Source: Diacronema lutheri (taxonomy: Eukaryota; Haptophyta; Pavlovophyceae; Pavlovales; Pavlovaceae). Taken from it: a stretch of 64,000 nt of DNA. The notes under the pieces are model-generated. The model searched no databases. It was not told where the DNA came from and saw nothing but the letters and a program-made list of their open reading frames with translations. The translations under genes and the position numbers were made by a program. Position 1 is the first letter of the stretch. Each line of letters begins with the position of its first letter. Positions 10,294-20,028 of this stretch are shown one piece after another. The DNA is taken from positions 558,001 through 622,000 of the forward strand of contig JAGTXO010000009.1 in assembly GCA_019448385.1 (NCBI GenBank), written 5' to 3'.

Positions 10294-11906
10294 CTATCTG
10301 CCCGGCTTGCGCGAAAAGGTGTGAAGCATGCCCGACACGGACCCGCTCAGCCCACCCCGCTTGATGCCGCCGCCGTCGCCGCCCGCATCCGCCGCAGCAT
10401 GCGCGCGCGGCTCGTGCACGTGCGCGTGCCCGGCGCTCGGGCGCGGCGCGCCGATGCCATTCGCCGCGCCAGCCGCGCCGCCGGTCGTGCGGTACCCGCC
10501 GCCGCCGCCGCCGCCACCACTGCCACCGCCGCCGCCGCCGCCACTGCCACCGCCACCACCGCCGACGCCGCCGCCTTTCCGCGCCGCCGCGCCGTCGCCG
10601 CGCTCAAGCTCAGCTCGCAGCCACACGCGCTCGTGCTCAGCCGCCGCAATTTGAATCTCGAGCGCGCGGATCACCTCGGTGAACGCGGCGGCGAGCCGCT
10701 CTTCGACATCGGTGCGCTCGCGCTCGGAGCGAGCGAGCCGAACCTCAAGGTCTGCCACGCGCTGCGCGAGCGCGACCTTTGGCTGATCGCCAACGCGCGC
10801 GAGAACTGCCTGCAGCCGGCGCACCTCAGCGTGCGCGGCAGCAGCGTCGTCCTGCGCGGCCGCGAGCTCGTCGCGCAGGGCGACCGTCGCCGCCGCGGCG
10901 GCCGCGACGCCCGCGGCGCCGCTGCCTACGAGCGCCGCGCCCGCGCGCGAATCGAGGGCCATATGCGCCTGCGCGGTGGCACGCGCAGGACGGCGCGCGT
11001 CGCGCGGCGCGCTCGAGCGCGGCGGCGGCGACGCGTGCGCGCGCGGGCAGCGCGCGGTGCGGTGCGCCGCGCGCACGCAACGCGCACGCGACGTGCGCAC
11101 GCGCGCGGCTTGGACGCACCTTCCACATGTCTTCGATCGCGCGCTGCTTGTGACTACGCTCATAGTCCTCCTCGTCGACGGCGTGCATCGCGCCGCCGGC
11201 CGCGCCGCCGCCGAGCCCAAGCGGCGCAGCGCCGCCGACACTGCCAGCGGACGGGACCGCGCCAATCGCCGCCTGGTAATCGTCGTTTCCCGCGCCCGCG
11301 CCGCTCGAGCTCGCGTCGCCCGTTGTCTGCGTAACGGCTGAGAAGAGGGACGCGTCGTCGTCGCCATCGCCGTCCGGTGCGTACGTACGCAGCCAGCGGG
11401 AGACGATGGTGAGCCGCAGCGTGCCGACCGCGCCGCTCGCTGGCAGCGGCAGCTCAAGCTGCGTGCGCAGCGCGCTGGCGTCACTGCTCGCGTAACGGGC
11501 AAGGTCGAGGTGACAGACTGCGAGCTCGCGTAGCGCGCCGCCAGTGTGCGGAAGCTCTGCAAGGACGAACTGGCATGGCTTCGGGTCGTACGTGTTACGC
11601 TCCCTGTCTGCGCGCCGGCGGCACGCGCGCAGGCGGCGAGGCGGAGGAGGGCGCGGCCGCGCCTGAGCAGGCGTGCGTTAGAGGACGGGCATGGGACGGG
11701 CATGGGCAGCGATACCCGTTAGGCTGGGGGCATGGGCGACGTTACCCGCTAGGCAGCAGCCGACGTGCGCGCGCGCGGGCGAAGGGAGGCGTGTATGCGG
11801 GCGGGCGGTGTAGGATGGGGCACGAGGGGCAGGGTCGTAGCGCGTGCAGTCCCCGCCAGAAACCACGTCTGGGGGCCACCGCGCCCACCCGACACCCGAC
11901 ACCCTC

Positions 11907-11947
<41 letters not shown>

Positions 11948-12525
11948 GACAAACCCCCGCCACGCCTGCGTGTCGCGAGCCGCGCGGCGGCCGCAGCTCG
12001 GCGCGGAGGCCCACCGAGGAAGATGGTGCACAGGAGAGCGAGGTCCTGCGCCGGGAAGGAGGCGGTCACCGTGAGCGTGCCGTCGACCGGGTCGAGCACC
12101 TCGTCAACTTTCACCGGTTTGCTCTGCGCGCGTGGGCCGCGGCGGGCGGCGGGCGAGGTCTCAACGGCCGCGGCGGGAAACATTCGCCCCAGCAGCGAGC
12201 CAAGCGCGCGGAATGGCGCGCGCGCGCGCGCGCGAGCTGACGCTCGCCGTAACGTCCGCCAAGCCGGCCACGACGGACGCGCGCACGCGCTGACCGTCAC
12301 GACCTTGCGCCCACGGCGCCAGATGATGACCACGTCGCCATGCGGCCGCCGCAGGTCGAGAAACATGTCCTGCGCGCGTGGCGCGCCCGCCAGAGCGGGA
12401 GACAGCGCCGATGAGCGCGCGCACGCGCGCGCGCGCGCGCGCGCGCGTCGCGTCCGCACATGGCACGTGATGTAAAACTTCATCGGGCGCTTGCCCAGGT
12501 GGGGCTTCTTGACGCGGCTTGCCAT
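10294..12525 (-). CDS. NT-C2 domain protein with coiled coil and Gly-rich tail
   Basis: Five exons are inferred: 12525-12460, 12369-12301, 12123-12015, 11607-11120 and 10968-10294. All introns are GT-AG and the product is 468 residues. The N-terminal 190 residues read KFYITCHDMFLDLRRPHGDV, then IIWRRGRKV, SKPVKVDEVLDPVDGTLTVT, DPKPCQFVLAELPH and LRELAVCHLDLARYAS. This is the pattern of the NT-C2 domain found in EEIG1/EHBP1 and plant PMI proteins, which bind membranes or the cytoskeleton. A predicted coiled coil (VALRDELAAAQDDAAAAHAE onward, about 130 residues) and a Gly-rich linker follow. The donor of exon 2 could also lie six bases downstream (12295). Later or earlier in-frame Met codons exist near the start (12534, 12555). 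Intron 3 holds a 38-nt homopolymer. The gene is divergent from an F-box-like gene 153 bp away. Confidence 0.7.
11908..11945. repeat. Poly(C) homopolymer, 38 nt, inside an intron
   Basis: An unbroken C run on the plus strand, so a G38 run in the sense strand of the third intron (12014-11608) of the NT-C2 gene. Such a tract would be transcribed and could fold or stall the polymerase. Confidence 0.85.
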
Positions 12526-12678
12526 CGCCTTCATGCTCCGCTCAGCGCGGAGCATGGCCGGCTTCGAGCGCGCGCAGAGCGCGCCCTCCCCTTCGGTCGC
12601 GCCTCTCTCCTTCTGCCCGGCTCCCGCCCCTCCCGCCCCTCCCTCCCCCTGTGCGGCCACACTTCCGACACGCGAACG

Positions 12679-13677
12679 ATGGCGGCAATCCCGCGAGTCT
12701 TTTGCGCGCCACTCGGCGACGAGCCGCTCTTCTCGCTCGTCGCGCCGCTCCTACCGGCGGAGGCGTTATGCGCACTCGCCTGCGCATCGCGCACGCTGCG
12801 CGACACCGTGCGTTTCGCCGAGCACATCTGGGCGCTCCTCGCGATCGGCTGGCGGAGCGGCGCGCCGCTCGCCGCGCCGTTTGCAGCGCTCAGCTGGCGC
12901 GAGTCCGTCGCGGCGCTGTGGTGCGAGCGTCGCGCGTGCATGCTGTGGATGTCGCTCGCAGACGCAGAGGCTGACCGCGACCGCCGCGCGGCGGCCATCG
13001 GCGTTCTTCAGCAGCACGTGCTCTGCGCCGGCCGCGAGCTCGCGTCGCTTGAGGCGCGTGCGCACGCGCTCGGCGCGCAGGTGCGCGCGTCGTCGTCGAT
13101 GCGCGAGCGCGTGATGCAGTGGCACCTCGCGGCGATGCGCCGCTCGTTTGGCGCCGAGCGCGCGTCCTCGCGCGCCGACGCGCTCCGCATCGCGCGCGAG
13201 CACGACGAGGTGTGCGCGCGCATCGCGCGGCTGCGCGGTCGTAAAGAGGACACCAAGGCCAAGCTGCGCGCCGCCGCGTCCGAGCTGGACGCGGCGCGCC
13301 GGCGCTGCGCAGCGCTGCGCGGAGACTTGTGCGCCGAATGCGACGCGCTCGCGCGCCAGACGCGCGGCGCGTTCTTTGGCAGGATGGCGGCAGAGCTCGC
13401 GTGGACGCGGTCGGGCGCGTTTGGGCGGACCGCGGCGGCGTTGTGCGCGCAGGACTTCTTCGGCGCGCGCTGCGCCGAGTGGAACGAGGCGCACGCGACG
13501 GACGGGCTTGCCGTCGCGTGGCCAGCGAGCGCGCACGACGGCGAACATGATTGGCTTGCCGTGCGCTGCGCGCGCGCGCCGGGGGACGCGCGCTGGCGCG
13601 CGCCGGACGCGGAGGGCGAGCACGCGTGCGACCGCGCCACGCGCGTGGAGCGGGACCCGCGGGCGACGACCGAATAG
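12679..13677 (+). CDS. F-box-like protein with central coiled coil
   Basis: A single-exon gene of 332 residues starting at the ATG in ACGATGGCGGCA. Residues about 12-60 (PLFSLVAPLLPAEALCALAC, then ASRTLRDTVRFAEHIWALLA) have the spacing of an F-box: a leucine-rich first helix, ASR/CSR step and final W. F-box proteins link substrates to SKP1-cullin ubiquitin ligases. From about 100 to 230 there is a long Ala/Arg/Glu-rich predicted coiled coil. The C-terminal third is compositionally ordinary (W, F, H present) but not recognised. The call rests on one short motif. Otherwise the gene is simply a coiled-coil protein. It ends 15 bp before a 49-nt G run. Confidence 0.55.
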   Translation: MAAIPRVFCAPLGDEPLFSLVAPLLPAEALCALACASRTLRDTVRFAEHIWALLAIGWRSGAPLAAPFAALSWRESVAALWCERRACMLWMSLADAEADRDRRAAAIGVLQQHVLCAGRELASLEARAHALGAQVRASSSMRERVMQWHLAAMRRSFGAERASSRADALRIAREHDEVCARIARLRGRKEDTKAKLRAAASELDAARRRCAALRGDLCAECDALARQTRGAFFGRMAAELAWTRSGAFGRTAAALCAQDFFGARCAEWNEAHATDGLAVAWPASAHDGEHDWLAVRCARAPGDARWRAPDAEGEHACDRATRVERDPRATTE

Positions 13678-13691
13678 CACAGAATGCGAAA

Positions 13692-13740
<49 letters not shown>
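13692..13740. repeat. Poly(G) homopolymer, 49 nt
   Basis: The longest homopolymer in the window, starting 14 bp after the F-box-like stop codon and about 130 bp before the FHA gene start. It lies between two genes in the same orientation, so it sits in the 3' flank of one and the promoter region of the next. Confidence 0.85.
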
Positions 13741-13744
<4 letters not shown>

Positions 13745-13869
13745 GACTGTGCGCAAATGCAAATCGCGGCTGGCGAACGTACGGCGCCCGCCGGCGCGGC
13801 CTCGGAGTTATCAGCGAGTGAAAACGTAAGTTTTGACTTGATCAACTGGGAGAAAGGCCACCACAGGAG

Positions 13870-16800
13870 ATGTGGGACGGGAGCGTGTGGGCGTTCTGCA
13901 CCGAGGGCGAGCCGCCGACGCTCGTGCGCGTCGCACGCGGTGACAAGCTGATCATCGGCCGCTCGCAGCAGGTGTGCACGGCCGCCGCCACGACGCGCGC
14001 GCGCGACTCGCCGCGCACCCGGGTGTGCGCCGATTGGCTCGCTCCGCGCCGGGCGCGCGCGCGCAGGCGACGTACCGCGTGCCTGAGCTGTTCATCTCGC
14101 AGACCCACTGCCACGTCGTGCACACCAAGCACGGCGGCGCGGACGTGGTCGACTACTCGTCCAACGGCACGTACGTGAACCATGCGCGCGTACCGGGCGG
14201 CAAGACGGGCCGGCTTGCGCTCGCGCTCGGCGATGTTGTCCGGCTCGTCCGGCGCGAGCCCGACGTGCAGAAGCGTGTGCCGTGCTTCGTCATCGGCAGC
14301 GCGGACGCGCCGCCCGTGCTGCTCGGCGCCGGCACGCGCGCAGCGCGTGCGACGAGCGAGTCACCGGCGACCACGGCCGCGACGTACGGCGGCGGCGGCG
14401 AGCGCAGGCGCGCTCGTGCGGCGTCGAGCGTCGGCAGCGGCGCGGTGGACAGCTTGAGCGACGCCGACGCCGCAGGCGCGGGCGACGGCGCCGAGCGCGA
14501 GCGCACCGCGGGCGGCAACGCATTCAAACGGGCGCGCGCGGACGCGGCGCTCGGCGCGGCGCCGCCGCCGGCGCTGGGCAGCTCGCCCGCGCGGCGCGTC
14601 GTGGCGGATGCGGCGGCATCGCCGCACGGCCGCGCGGCGGGCGGCGTGGCCGGCGCCGGCGTCGGCAACGCGCGCTCGGCGGGCGCGGCGGCGGCCGCCG
14701 CCGCGGCGGACGCGCTCGCAGAGGCGCAGACAGCACATCAGCGTCGCGCGTACGATGGCGTCACGCGGGCGGCGGAGGTCTACGCGCAGCAGCTGTGCGC
14801 GAAGGAGGCGCGATGCGCTGACCTCAGCGAGCGCCTCGGCCGCCTCGCCGGCGCGGACGGGTACGGCGGCGAGCTCGGCGGCCTCGAGTCGGCGCTCACG
14901 CGCGCGGCGGCGGACGAGGCGACGCGCGCGGCGCGCGCGGCGCGCGAGCTCGCGCAGCGCGCGGCGCGCGCCGAGGCGGCTCTGGTCGAGCGGCGCGCAG
15001 CGCTGTCGCAACTCGAGGCCGCGGTCGTGGCTGCCAATACGGCGCGCGCGGCGAGCGACGGCGACACGCAGCGCGCGGTGGTGGCGGCGGCGCGCGCCGA
15101 CGCGGCACGCGTTGCGGCCGAGGCGGCCGCCGCCGAGCTGCGCGACAGGGTGGCGCGGCACGCTGCCGAACTGGCCGTGCTTGACGCGTGCGTGCGCGAC
15201 AGTGACGAGCGTTGCGCGCGGCGCGGCGCGAAATGCGCAGTGCTCGAGCAGGCCGTGCACAGCGCACAGGCAGAGGCGGCGATGGCGATGGAACTTCGGC
15301 ACGCGATGGAAGTTATGCACGCCGAGGCTGCGGTGCAGGCGGAGTTGGCAAGAGCAAATGCGGCAAAGATCCTCAACGCCGAGCGCGCCGCCGTCGCCGC
15401 CAACGTCTCCGAGCTGCGCGCGCAGCTCAACGCAGCGCGCGATGCCAACGAGCGCGCCGAGCGCCGCGCGGCTGCCGCCGTGCAACGCGAGCTCGAGCGC
15501 GAGGCGCACGCGCGGCGCTCGGCGCAGGCGGACGCGGTGCAGATCGACGCGCTGCGCGCACGCGTGGCTGACGCCGACGCGTCCGCCGAGGCCGAGGCGA
15601 CGTGGCTGCGCACGCTCGTGGCACGCGCGGGCGCAGCCGCCGCCGTAGCGGCGCGCCACGAGGCGGACGCGGAGCGGCGCGCGCGCGCGGCGCGCGCCGA
15701 GCTTGCGACGCGCGACGCGCAATTTAAATCGGTGCGCGCGTCGGCCGCCGCGCTCGCGCGCCTCCAGACCCAGTTCAACGGCGAGGTCTGCGCGCTCCAC
15801 CGCGGCCTCGCGCCTCATGCGCGCCAAATCGGCGCATCCGCCATCGCACCCGACATCGCACCCGACATCGCATCCGCCATCGCATCCGCCATCGCACCCG
15901 ACATCGCACCCGACATCGTACCCGACATCGCATCCGACATCGCACCCGACATCGTACCCGACATCGCATCCGCCATCGCATCCGCCATCGCACCCGACAT
16001 CGCACCCGACATCGCACCCGACGCCGGCGCCGACGACGCGGCCACGAGCGACGTCGGTGCGCCCGCCACGCCCAGCCTCTGCGCGGACGCCGACAGCGCG
16101 GCGCGAGAGCCGACGGCCGGCGCTTGGGCACGCGCGCGCTGTGCGGACGGGGAGGAAGGCACGGACGGCCGCGCGGCCAAGCGCGCGCGTGGCGGCGGCG
16201 TCGGTGGGCGCGACGGCGGCGGGCCACAGGTGCTGCCGGCGCGTGCGGAGTCCGCGGCGCGCGAGGACGGCGGCTTCGGCGATGCGACGCTTCCGCCATC
16301 GTGCGCACGGACCACTCCGCCCGCGCGGCTGCGCGCGTCGCGGCTCGGCGCGCCGGACGGCGGCGACGACGGCGATGACGACGACGACGAGGAGAGGGAG
16401 GAGGGCGGCAGCCGGCGCGCGCCGTCACCGATCGGCGCGCGCTCGGCGCCGAGCCCGCGCGCCTGCGCGAGCCCTGCCGACGGATCTGCCGAGCTGCACC
16501 ACGTCGCCGAACGCGCGCTGCCCTTGCATTGCCGTGCACCACTCATGCCCGCCTCGTCCGGCACCGCGTCTGCCGGGCAGTGCGCTGCGGCGGCGCAGTC
16601 GTCGCTGACGCCGCTTCCGCCCTCCGCGCGCGCGCCGCGTGCGCCCGTGTGGGGCGCCGACGTGCCCGACACGGAGGTCGCGACGCCGTGCTCGGCGCTC
16701 AGGCATGCGGGCGCACCCGCATCATCGGGGCTCACACCGGTGCCGCCGCCCGGCTGGGCATGTGGCGGCGACGGCGACGAGCTTGGCGCGGCGACGGCTG

Positions 16801-16898
16801 GCGCGGCCGGGGGCAGCTGCGTACGCGCGGGAGCGGGCGTGTACGACGAGACGTTGCCGCACCTGCTTGCGCACATGGCCGATTTGTGCGACGTGTGA
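13870..16898 (+). CDS. FHA domain / coiled-coil protein
   Basis: Exons 13870-13971 and 14067-16898 (95-bp GT-AG intron) code 977 residues. The intron splits an FHA phosphothreonine-binding domain: residues 1-34 end in KLIIGRSQQ, and after splicing come ISQTHCHVVH and VVDYSSNGTYVNHARV, the canonical GR, S-x-x-H and SSNGT-x-x-N motifs. From about 210 to 630 there is a long Ala/Glu/Arg coiled coil. Residues about 630-690 are a coded minisatellite of IAPD/IASA units. Next come a basic Arg/Gly patch, an acidic DDGDDDDDEEREE stretch and a C-terminal ETLPHLLAHMADLCDV. FHA proteins with coiled coils often act in DNA-damage or cell-cycle signalling, but no catalytic domain is visible, so the role is open. 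The last 98 codons and the 3' flank are copied three more times within 3 kb. Confidence 0.75.
15836..16022 (+). repeat. In-frame minisatellite (12-bp units) inside the FHA gene
   Basis: About 15 tandem 12-bp units of the type ATCGCACCCGAC or ATCGCATCCGCC. They translate as a tetrapeptide series I-A-P-D / I-A-S-A / I-V-P-D. Unit length is a multiple of three, so changes in copy number keep the frame. Confidence 0.85.
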
Positions 16899-17085
16899 GA
16901 TATGACAACGATTGGTAGCGATTGCGGAGGCGGCGCAGCCGTGGTTGCTCGGTTGGTGCGCGACTGCGCGGCGAGGCGGACTTGCCATCTCGGACTGGGC
17001 TGCCCACCCGGCTCTTGGCGTGGGGTCGGGCCACGATGGCGGTACAGCATCAAATCTTCATGTAGCCTGGATTTAGCGTTGCAAG

Positions 17086-17205
17086 AAGGAGCGGCCACAG
17101 GTGTCGGAACATACCGGATCCCATCCGAACTCCGAAGTCAAGCCGGCAACCGCCCAGGTAGTAGTGCGGTGGGGGACCACGCGCGAAGTCTGGGTGCTGC
17201 TCTTT
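17086..17205 (+). rRNA. 5S ribosomal RNA, copy 1
   Basis: These 120 nt carry the conserved core CCGGATCCCATCCGAACTCC and GAAGTCAAGCCGGC, then AGTAGTGCGGTGGGGGACC and GTCTGGGTGCTGC. These are the loop A-C and 3' elements of eukaryotic 5S rRNA, including the internal polymerase III promoter boxes. The ends AAGGAGC (17086-17092) and GCTCTTT (17199-17205) pair as helix I. A T run follows at once and would end polymerase III transcription. The copy lies about 190 bp after the stop of the FHA gene, in the same direction. Confidence 0.92.
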
Positions 17206-17346
17206 TGCTCGGGCGCGCGAACCCTCACTCTATTGTCGGAGCCGCTCGTCCGCGATCGTCCGCGCGCGTCCGCGCGCCGCTAGCAGCGCCGCGAGGACGG
17301 CCAGCCGGACTCCGCTGGTCAGTGCGCTGCAGCGGAGGCTCAGTGT

Positions 17347-17640
17347 CTGACGCCGCTCCCGCCCTCCGCGCGCGCGCCGCGTGCGCCCGTGTGGGGCGCC
17401 GACGTGCCCGACACGGAGGTCGCGACGCCGTGCTCGGCGCTCAGGCATGCGGGCGCACCCGCATCATCGGGGCTCACACCGGTGCCGCCGCCCGGCTGGG
17501 CATGTGGCGGCGACGGCGACGAGCTTGGCGCGGCGACGGCTGGCGCGGCCGGGGGCAGCTGCGTACGCGCGGGAGCGGGCGTGTACGACGAGACGTTGCC
17601 GCACCTGCTTGCGCACATGGCCGATTTGTGCGACGTGTGA
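17347..17640 (+). pseudogene. Duplicated 3' end of the FHA gene (copy B)
   Basis: An exact-looking copy of the last 98 codons and stop of the FHA gene (16605-16898), shifted by 742 bp, without promoter, FHA domain or coiled coil. It keeps an open frame only because the duplication is recent. It is a hitch-hiker of the 5S unit rather than a gene. Confidence 0.85.
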
Positions 17641-17827
17641 GATATGACAACGATTGGTAGCGATTGCGGAGGCGGCGCAGCCGTGGTTGCTCGGTTGGTG
17701 CGCGACTGCGCGGCGAGGCGGACTTGCCATCTCGGACTGGGCTGCCCACCCGGCTCTTGGCGTGGGGTCGGGCCACGATGGCGGTACAGCATCAAATCTT
17801 CATGTAGCCTGGATTTAGCGTTGCAAG

Positions 17828-17947
17828 AAGGAGCGGCCACAGGTGTCGGAACATACCGGATCCCATCCGAACTCCGAAGTCAAGCCGGCAACCGCCCAGG
17901 TAGTAGTGCGGTGGGGGACCACGCGCGAAGTCTGGGTGCTGCTCTTT
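17828..17947 (+). rRNA. 5S ribosomal RNA, copy 2
   Basis: Same 120-nt sequence as copy 1, 742 bp downstream and in the same direction, with the helix I ends AAGGAGC and GCTCTTT and a T run after it. Upstream flank (about 190 bp) is also identical to copy 1. Confidence 0.92.
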
Positions 17948-17948
17948 T

Positions 17949-18549
17949 TGCTGCGCCCTCTTTCTGCTGCGGCTCGTCCGCGCACATCTGACAGCTCCGC
18001 GACGACAGCCGACCGGTGCTCAGTCCGCGCATGGCGGCGGCCACATCCACCAGTTGCTGTCCGCAGGGAAGCCAGCGGCGGCACCAAACGTGCACTTTGT
18101 GAACGCGCTGACCCGTGCCGGCGTGAGCTGCAGAATGTGCGCTCGGCGCGGGTCCGTCATATGCTCGCCTGCCGCCGGCGCGGCGGCGGTGGCGGCGGGC
18201 GGATACAGGCGCGCGGGCGTCTCCACCCCAACCGCGTCCTGCCGCGTCCTTGCCGTTCCTGCCGTCCCTACTGCTGGCGTGCACAGGGTCATCGCTCTGC
18301 CTTTGGAGCGTTCGTTGCCCCACGGCCCTGTGGACGCCCCCCGCTGATTCGCCCCTGAGTACATGCTCGTCTGCGGTCAGGCCAACCCGCCCGTTGCAGG
18401 CGTGATGGTGCGCGGAGGTGTCTTGGGTGCTGCTCTTTTGCTGCGGATCGGCGCGCTTGGCCGAGCGGCTTCGAAGCGTGAAGAATGGACTCACCCGACG
18501 CGAGGTGAGCAGCAGCAGAAAGGGCGCAGCAGAAAGGGCGCGCCCGAGC
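17949..18549. other. Spacer between the palindrome arms
   Basis: Unique sequence, not repeated elsewhere in the window, except for a short plus-strand 5S 3'-end remnant (TCTTGGGTGCTGCTCTTT, about 18420-18437) and small inverted pieces at its two edges (CTGCTGCGG/GCAGCAG types). A minus-strand reading (18364-18020) has a plausible stretch ending TKCTFGAAAGFPADSNWWMW, which could be a fragment of another host gene. I cannot name it and it lacks flanking support. An A-box-like TTGGCCGAGCGG near 18460 has no matching B box. Confidence 0.5.
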
Positions 18550-18550
18550 A

Positions 18551-18670
18551 AAAGAGCAGCACCCAGACTTCGCGCGTGGTCCCCCACCGCACTACTACCT
18601 GGGCGGTTGCCGGCTTGACTTCGGAGTTCGGATGGGATCCGGTATGTTCCGACACCTGTGGCCGCTCCTT
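18551..18670 (-). rRNA. 5S ribosomal RNA, copy 3
   Basis: Reverse complement of copies 1 and 2 over the full 120 nt, with both helix I strands and the downstream T run (AAAAG on the plus strand before 18555). It faces copies 1 and 2 across the palindrome spacer, so transcription of the two pairs converges. Confidence 0.92.
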
Positions 18671-18857
18671 CTTGCAACGCTAAATCCAGGCTACATGAAG
18701 ATTTGATGCTGTACCGCCATCGTGGCCCGACCCCACGCCAAGAGCCGGGTGGGCAGCCCAGTCCGAGATGGCAAGTCCGCCTCGCCGCGCAGTCGCGCAC
18801 CAACCGAGCAACCACGGCTGCGCCGCCTCCGCAATCGCTACCAATCGTTGTCATATC

Positions 18858-19151
18858 TCACACGTCGCACAAATCGGCCATGTGCGCAAGCAGGTGCGGC
18901 AACGTCTCGTCGTACACGCCCGCTCCCGCGCGCACGCAGCTGCCCCCGGCCGCGCCAGCCGTCGCCGCGCCAAGCTCGTCGCCGTCGCCGCCACATGCCC
19001 AGCCGGGCGGCGGCACCGGTGTGAGCCCCGATGATGCGGGTGCGCCCGCATGCCTGAGCGCCGAGCACGGCGTCGCGACCTCCGTGTCGGGCACGTCGGC
19101 GCCCCACACGGGCGCACGCGGCGCGCGCGCGGAGGGCGGGAGCGGCGTCAG
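18858..19151 (-). pseudogene. Duplicated 3' end of the FHA gene (copy C, inverted)
   Basis: Inverted copy of the FHA 3' tail, matching copy B base for base apart from single substitutions. The frame and TGA stop are kept. It shares an A/C-type change (GCACGCAGC) with copy D, showing that the two minus-strand copies share ancestry after the split from A and B. Confidence 0.85.
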
Positions 19152-19292
19152 ACACTGAGCCTCCGCTGCAGCGCACTGACCAGCGGAGTCCGGCTGGCCG
19201 TCCTCGCGGCGCTGCTAGCGGCGCGCGGACGCGCGCGGACGATCGCGGACGAGCGGCTCCGACAATAGAGTGAGGGTTCGCGCGCCCGAGCA

Positions 19293-19412
19293 AAAGAGCA
19301 GCACCCAGACTTCGCGCGTGGTCCCCCACCGCACTACTACCTGGGCGGTTGCCGGCTTGACTTCGGAGTTCGGATGGGATCCGGTATGTTCCGACACCTG
19401 TGGCCGCTCCTT
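19293..19412 (-). rRNA. 5S ribosomal RNA, copy 4
   Basis: Full 120-nt minus-strand copy, 742 bp from copy 3, with intact helix I ends and internal core motifs. The surrounding unit mirrors copy 1. Confidence 0.92.
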
Positions 19413-19599
19413 CTTGCAACGCTAAATCCAGGCTACATGAAGATTTGATGCTGTACCGCCATCGTGGCCCGACCCCACGCCAAGAGCCGGGTGGGCAGCC
19501 CAGTCCGAGATGGCAAGTCCGCCTCGCCGCGCAGTCGCGCACCAACCGAGCAACCACGGCTGCGCCGCCTCCGCAATCGCTACCAATCGTTGTCATATC

Positions 19600-19893
19600 T
19601 CACACGTCGCACAAATCGGCCATGTGCGCAAGCAGGTGCGGCAACGTCTCGTCGTACACGCCCGCTCCCGCGCGCACGCAGCTGCCCCCGGCCGCGCCAG
19701 CCGTCGCCGCGCCAAGCTCGTCGCCGTCGCCGCCACATGCCCAGCCGGACGGCGGCACCGGTGTGAGCCACGATGATGCGGGTGCGCCCGCATGCCTGAG
19801 CGCCGAGCACGGCGTCGCGACCTCCGTGTCGGGCACGTCGGCGCCCCACACGGGCGCACGCGGCGCGCGCGCGGAGGGCGGGAGCGGCGTCAG
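19600..19893 (-). pseudogene. Duplicated 3' end of the FHA gene (copy D, inverted)
   Basis: Outermost inverted copy of the FHA tail. It differs from copy C at a few positions near 19748-19770, and ends abruptly at GGCGTCAG, where it is fused directly to a partial 5S sequence. Confidence 0.85.
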
Positions 19894-19939
19894 AGTTCGG
19901 ATGGGATCCGGTATGTTCCGACACCTGTGGCCGCTCCTT
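19893..19939 (-). pseudogene. Partial 5S rRNA gene (5' 47 nt only)
   Basis: Only the first 47 nt of the 5S sequence are present (helix I 5' strand, then through CCATCCGAACTC). The 3' part is replaced by the FHA tail of copy D. The upstream flank of the 5S unit continues to about 20007 with small changes (AACAATAAATTCAGG instead of AACGCTAAATCCAGG), then homology stops. Confidence 0.85.
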
Positions 19940-20028
19940 CTTGCAACAATAAATTCAGGCTACATGAAGATTTGATGCTGTACCGCCATCGTGGCCCGAC
20001 CCCACGCAGAAACTCAGACCGGTGCAAC

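Larger units (their letters stand above)
16605..19893. repeat. 1.34-kb near-perfect inverted repeat carrying 5S genes
   Basis: The left arm is 16605-17948 and the right arm 18550-19893, each 1344 bp, separated by 601 bp. Each arm has two units of FHA-gene 3' tail, about 190 bp of flank and a 5S gene, joined by about 140 bp. Within the left arm the units repeat with a period of 742 bp. Differences are few: GCTTCC at 16613 versus GCTCCC in the other three, GTACGCAGC versus GCACGCAGC between arms, and two changes near 19748-19770. Confidence 0.9.

Noticed and set aside
13692-13740. The G49 run as a telomere or gap marker
   Set aside because: There is no telomere-type unit and unique sequence continues on both sides, so it is recorded as a homopolymer whose exact length needs independent reads.
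15836-16022. CRISPR-like periodic repeat
   Set aside because: The period is 12 bp with no spacers, it lies in frame inside a eukaryotic coding region, and no cas gene is present.
18455-18520. tRNA-like sequence with an A-box (TTGGCCGAGCGG)
   Set aside because: No B box (GGTTCGA-type) follows at the proper distance and no cloverleaf can be drawn, so it is not called a tRNA.
16902-19596. Long open frames inside the 5S/FHA-tail repeats on both strands (for example 16902-17660 plus, 18854-17880 minus, 19596-18838 minus)
   Set aside because: They run across 5S genes, repeat junctions and antisense of the FHA tail. They exist because the DNA is GC-rich and duplicated, and have no independent start region or protein-like composition.
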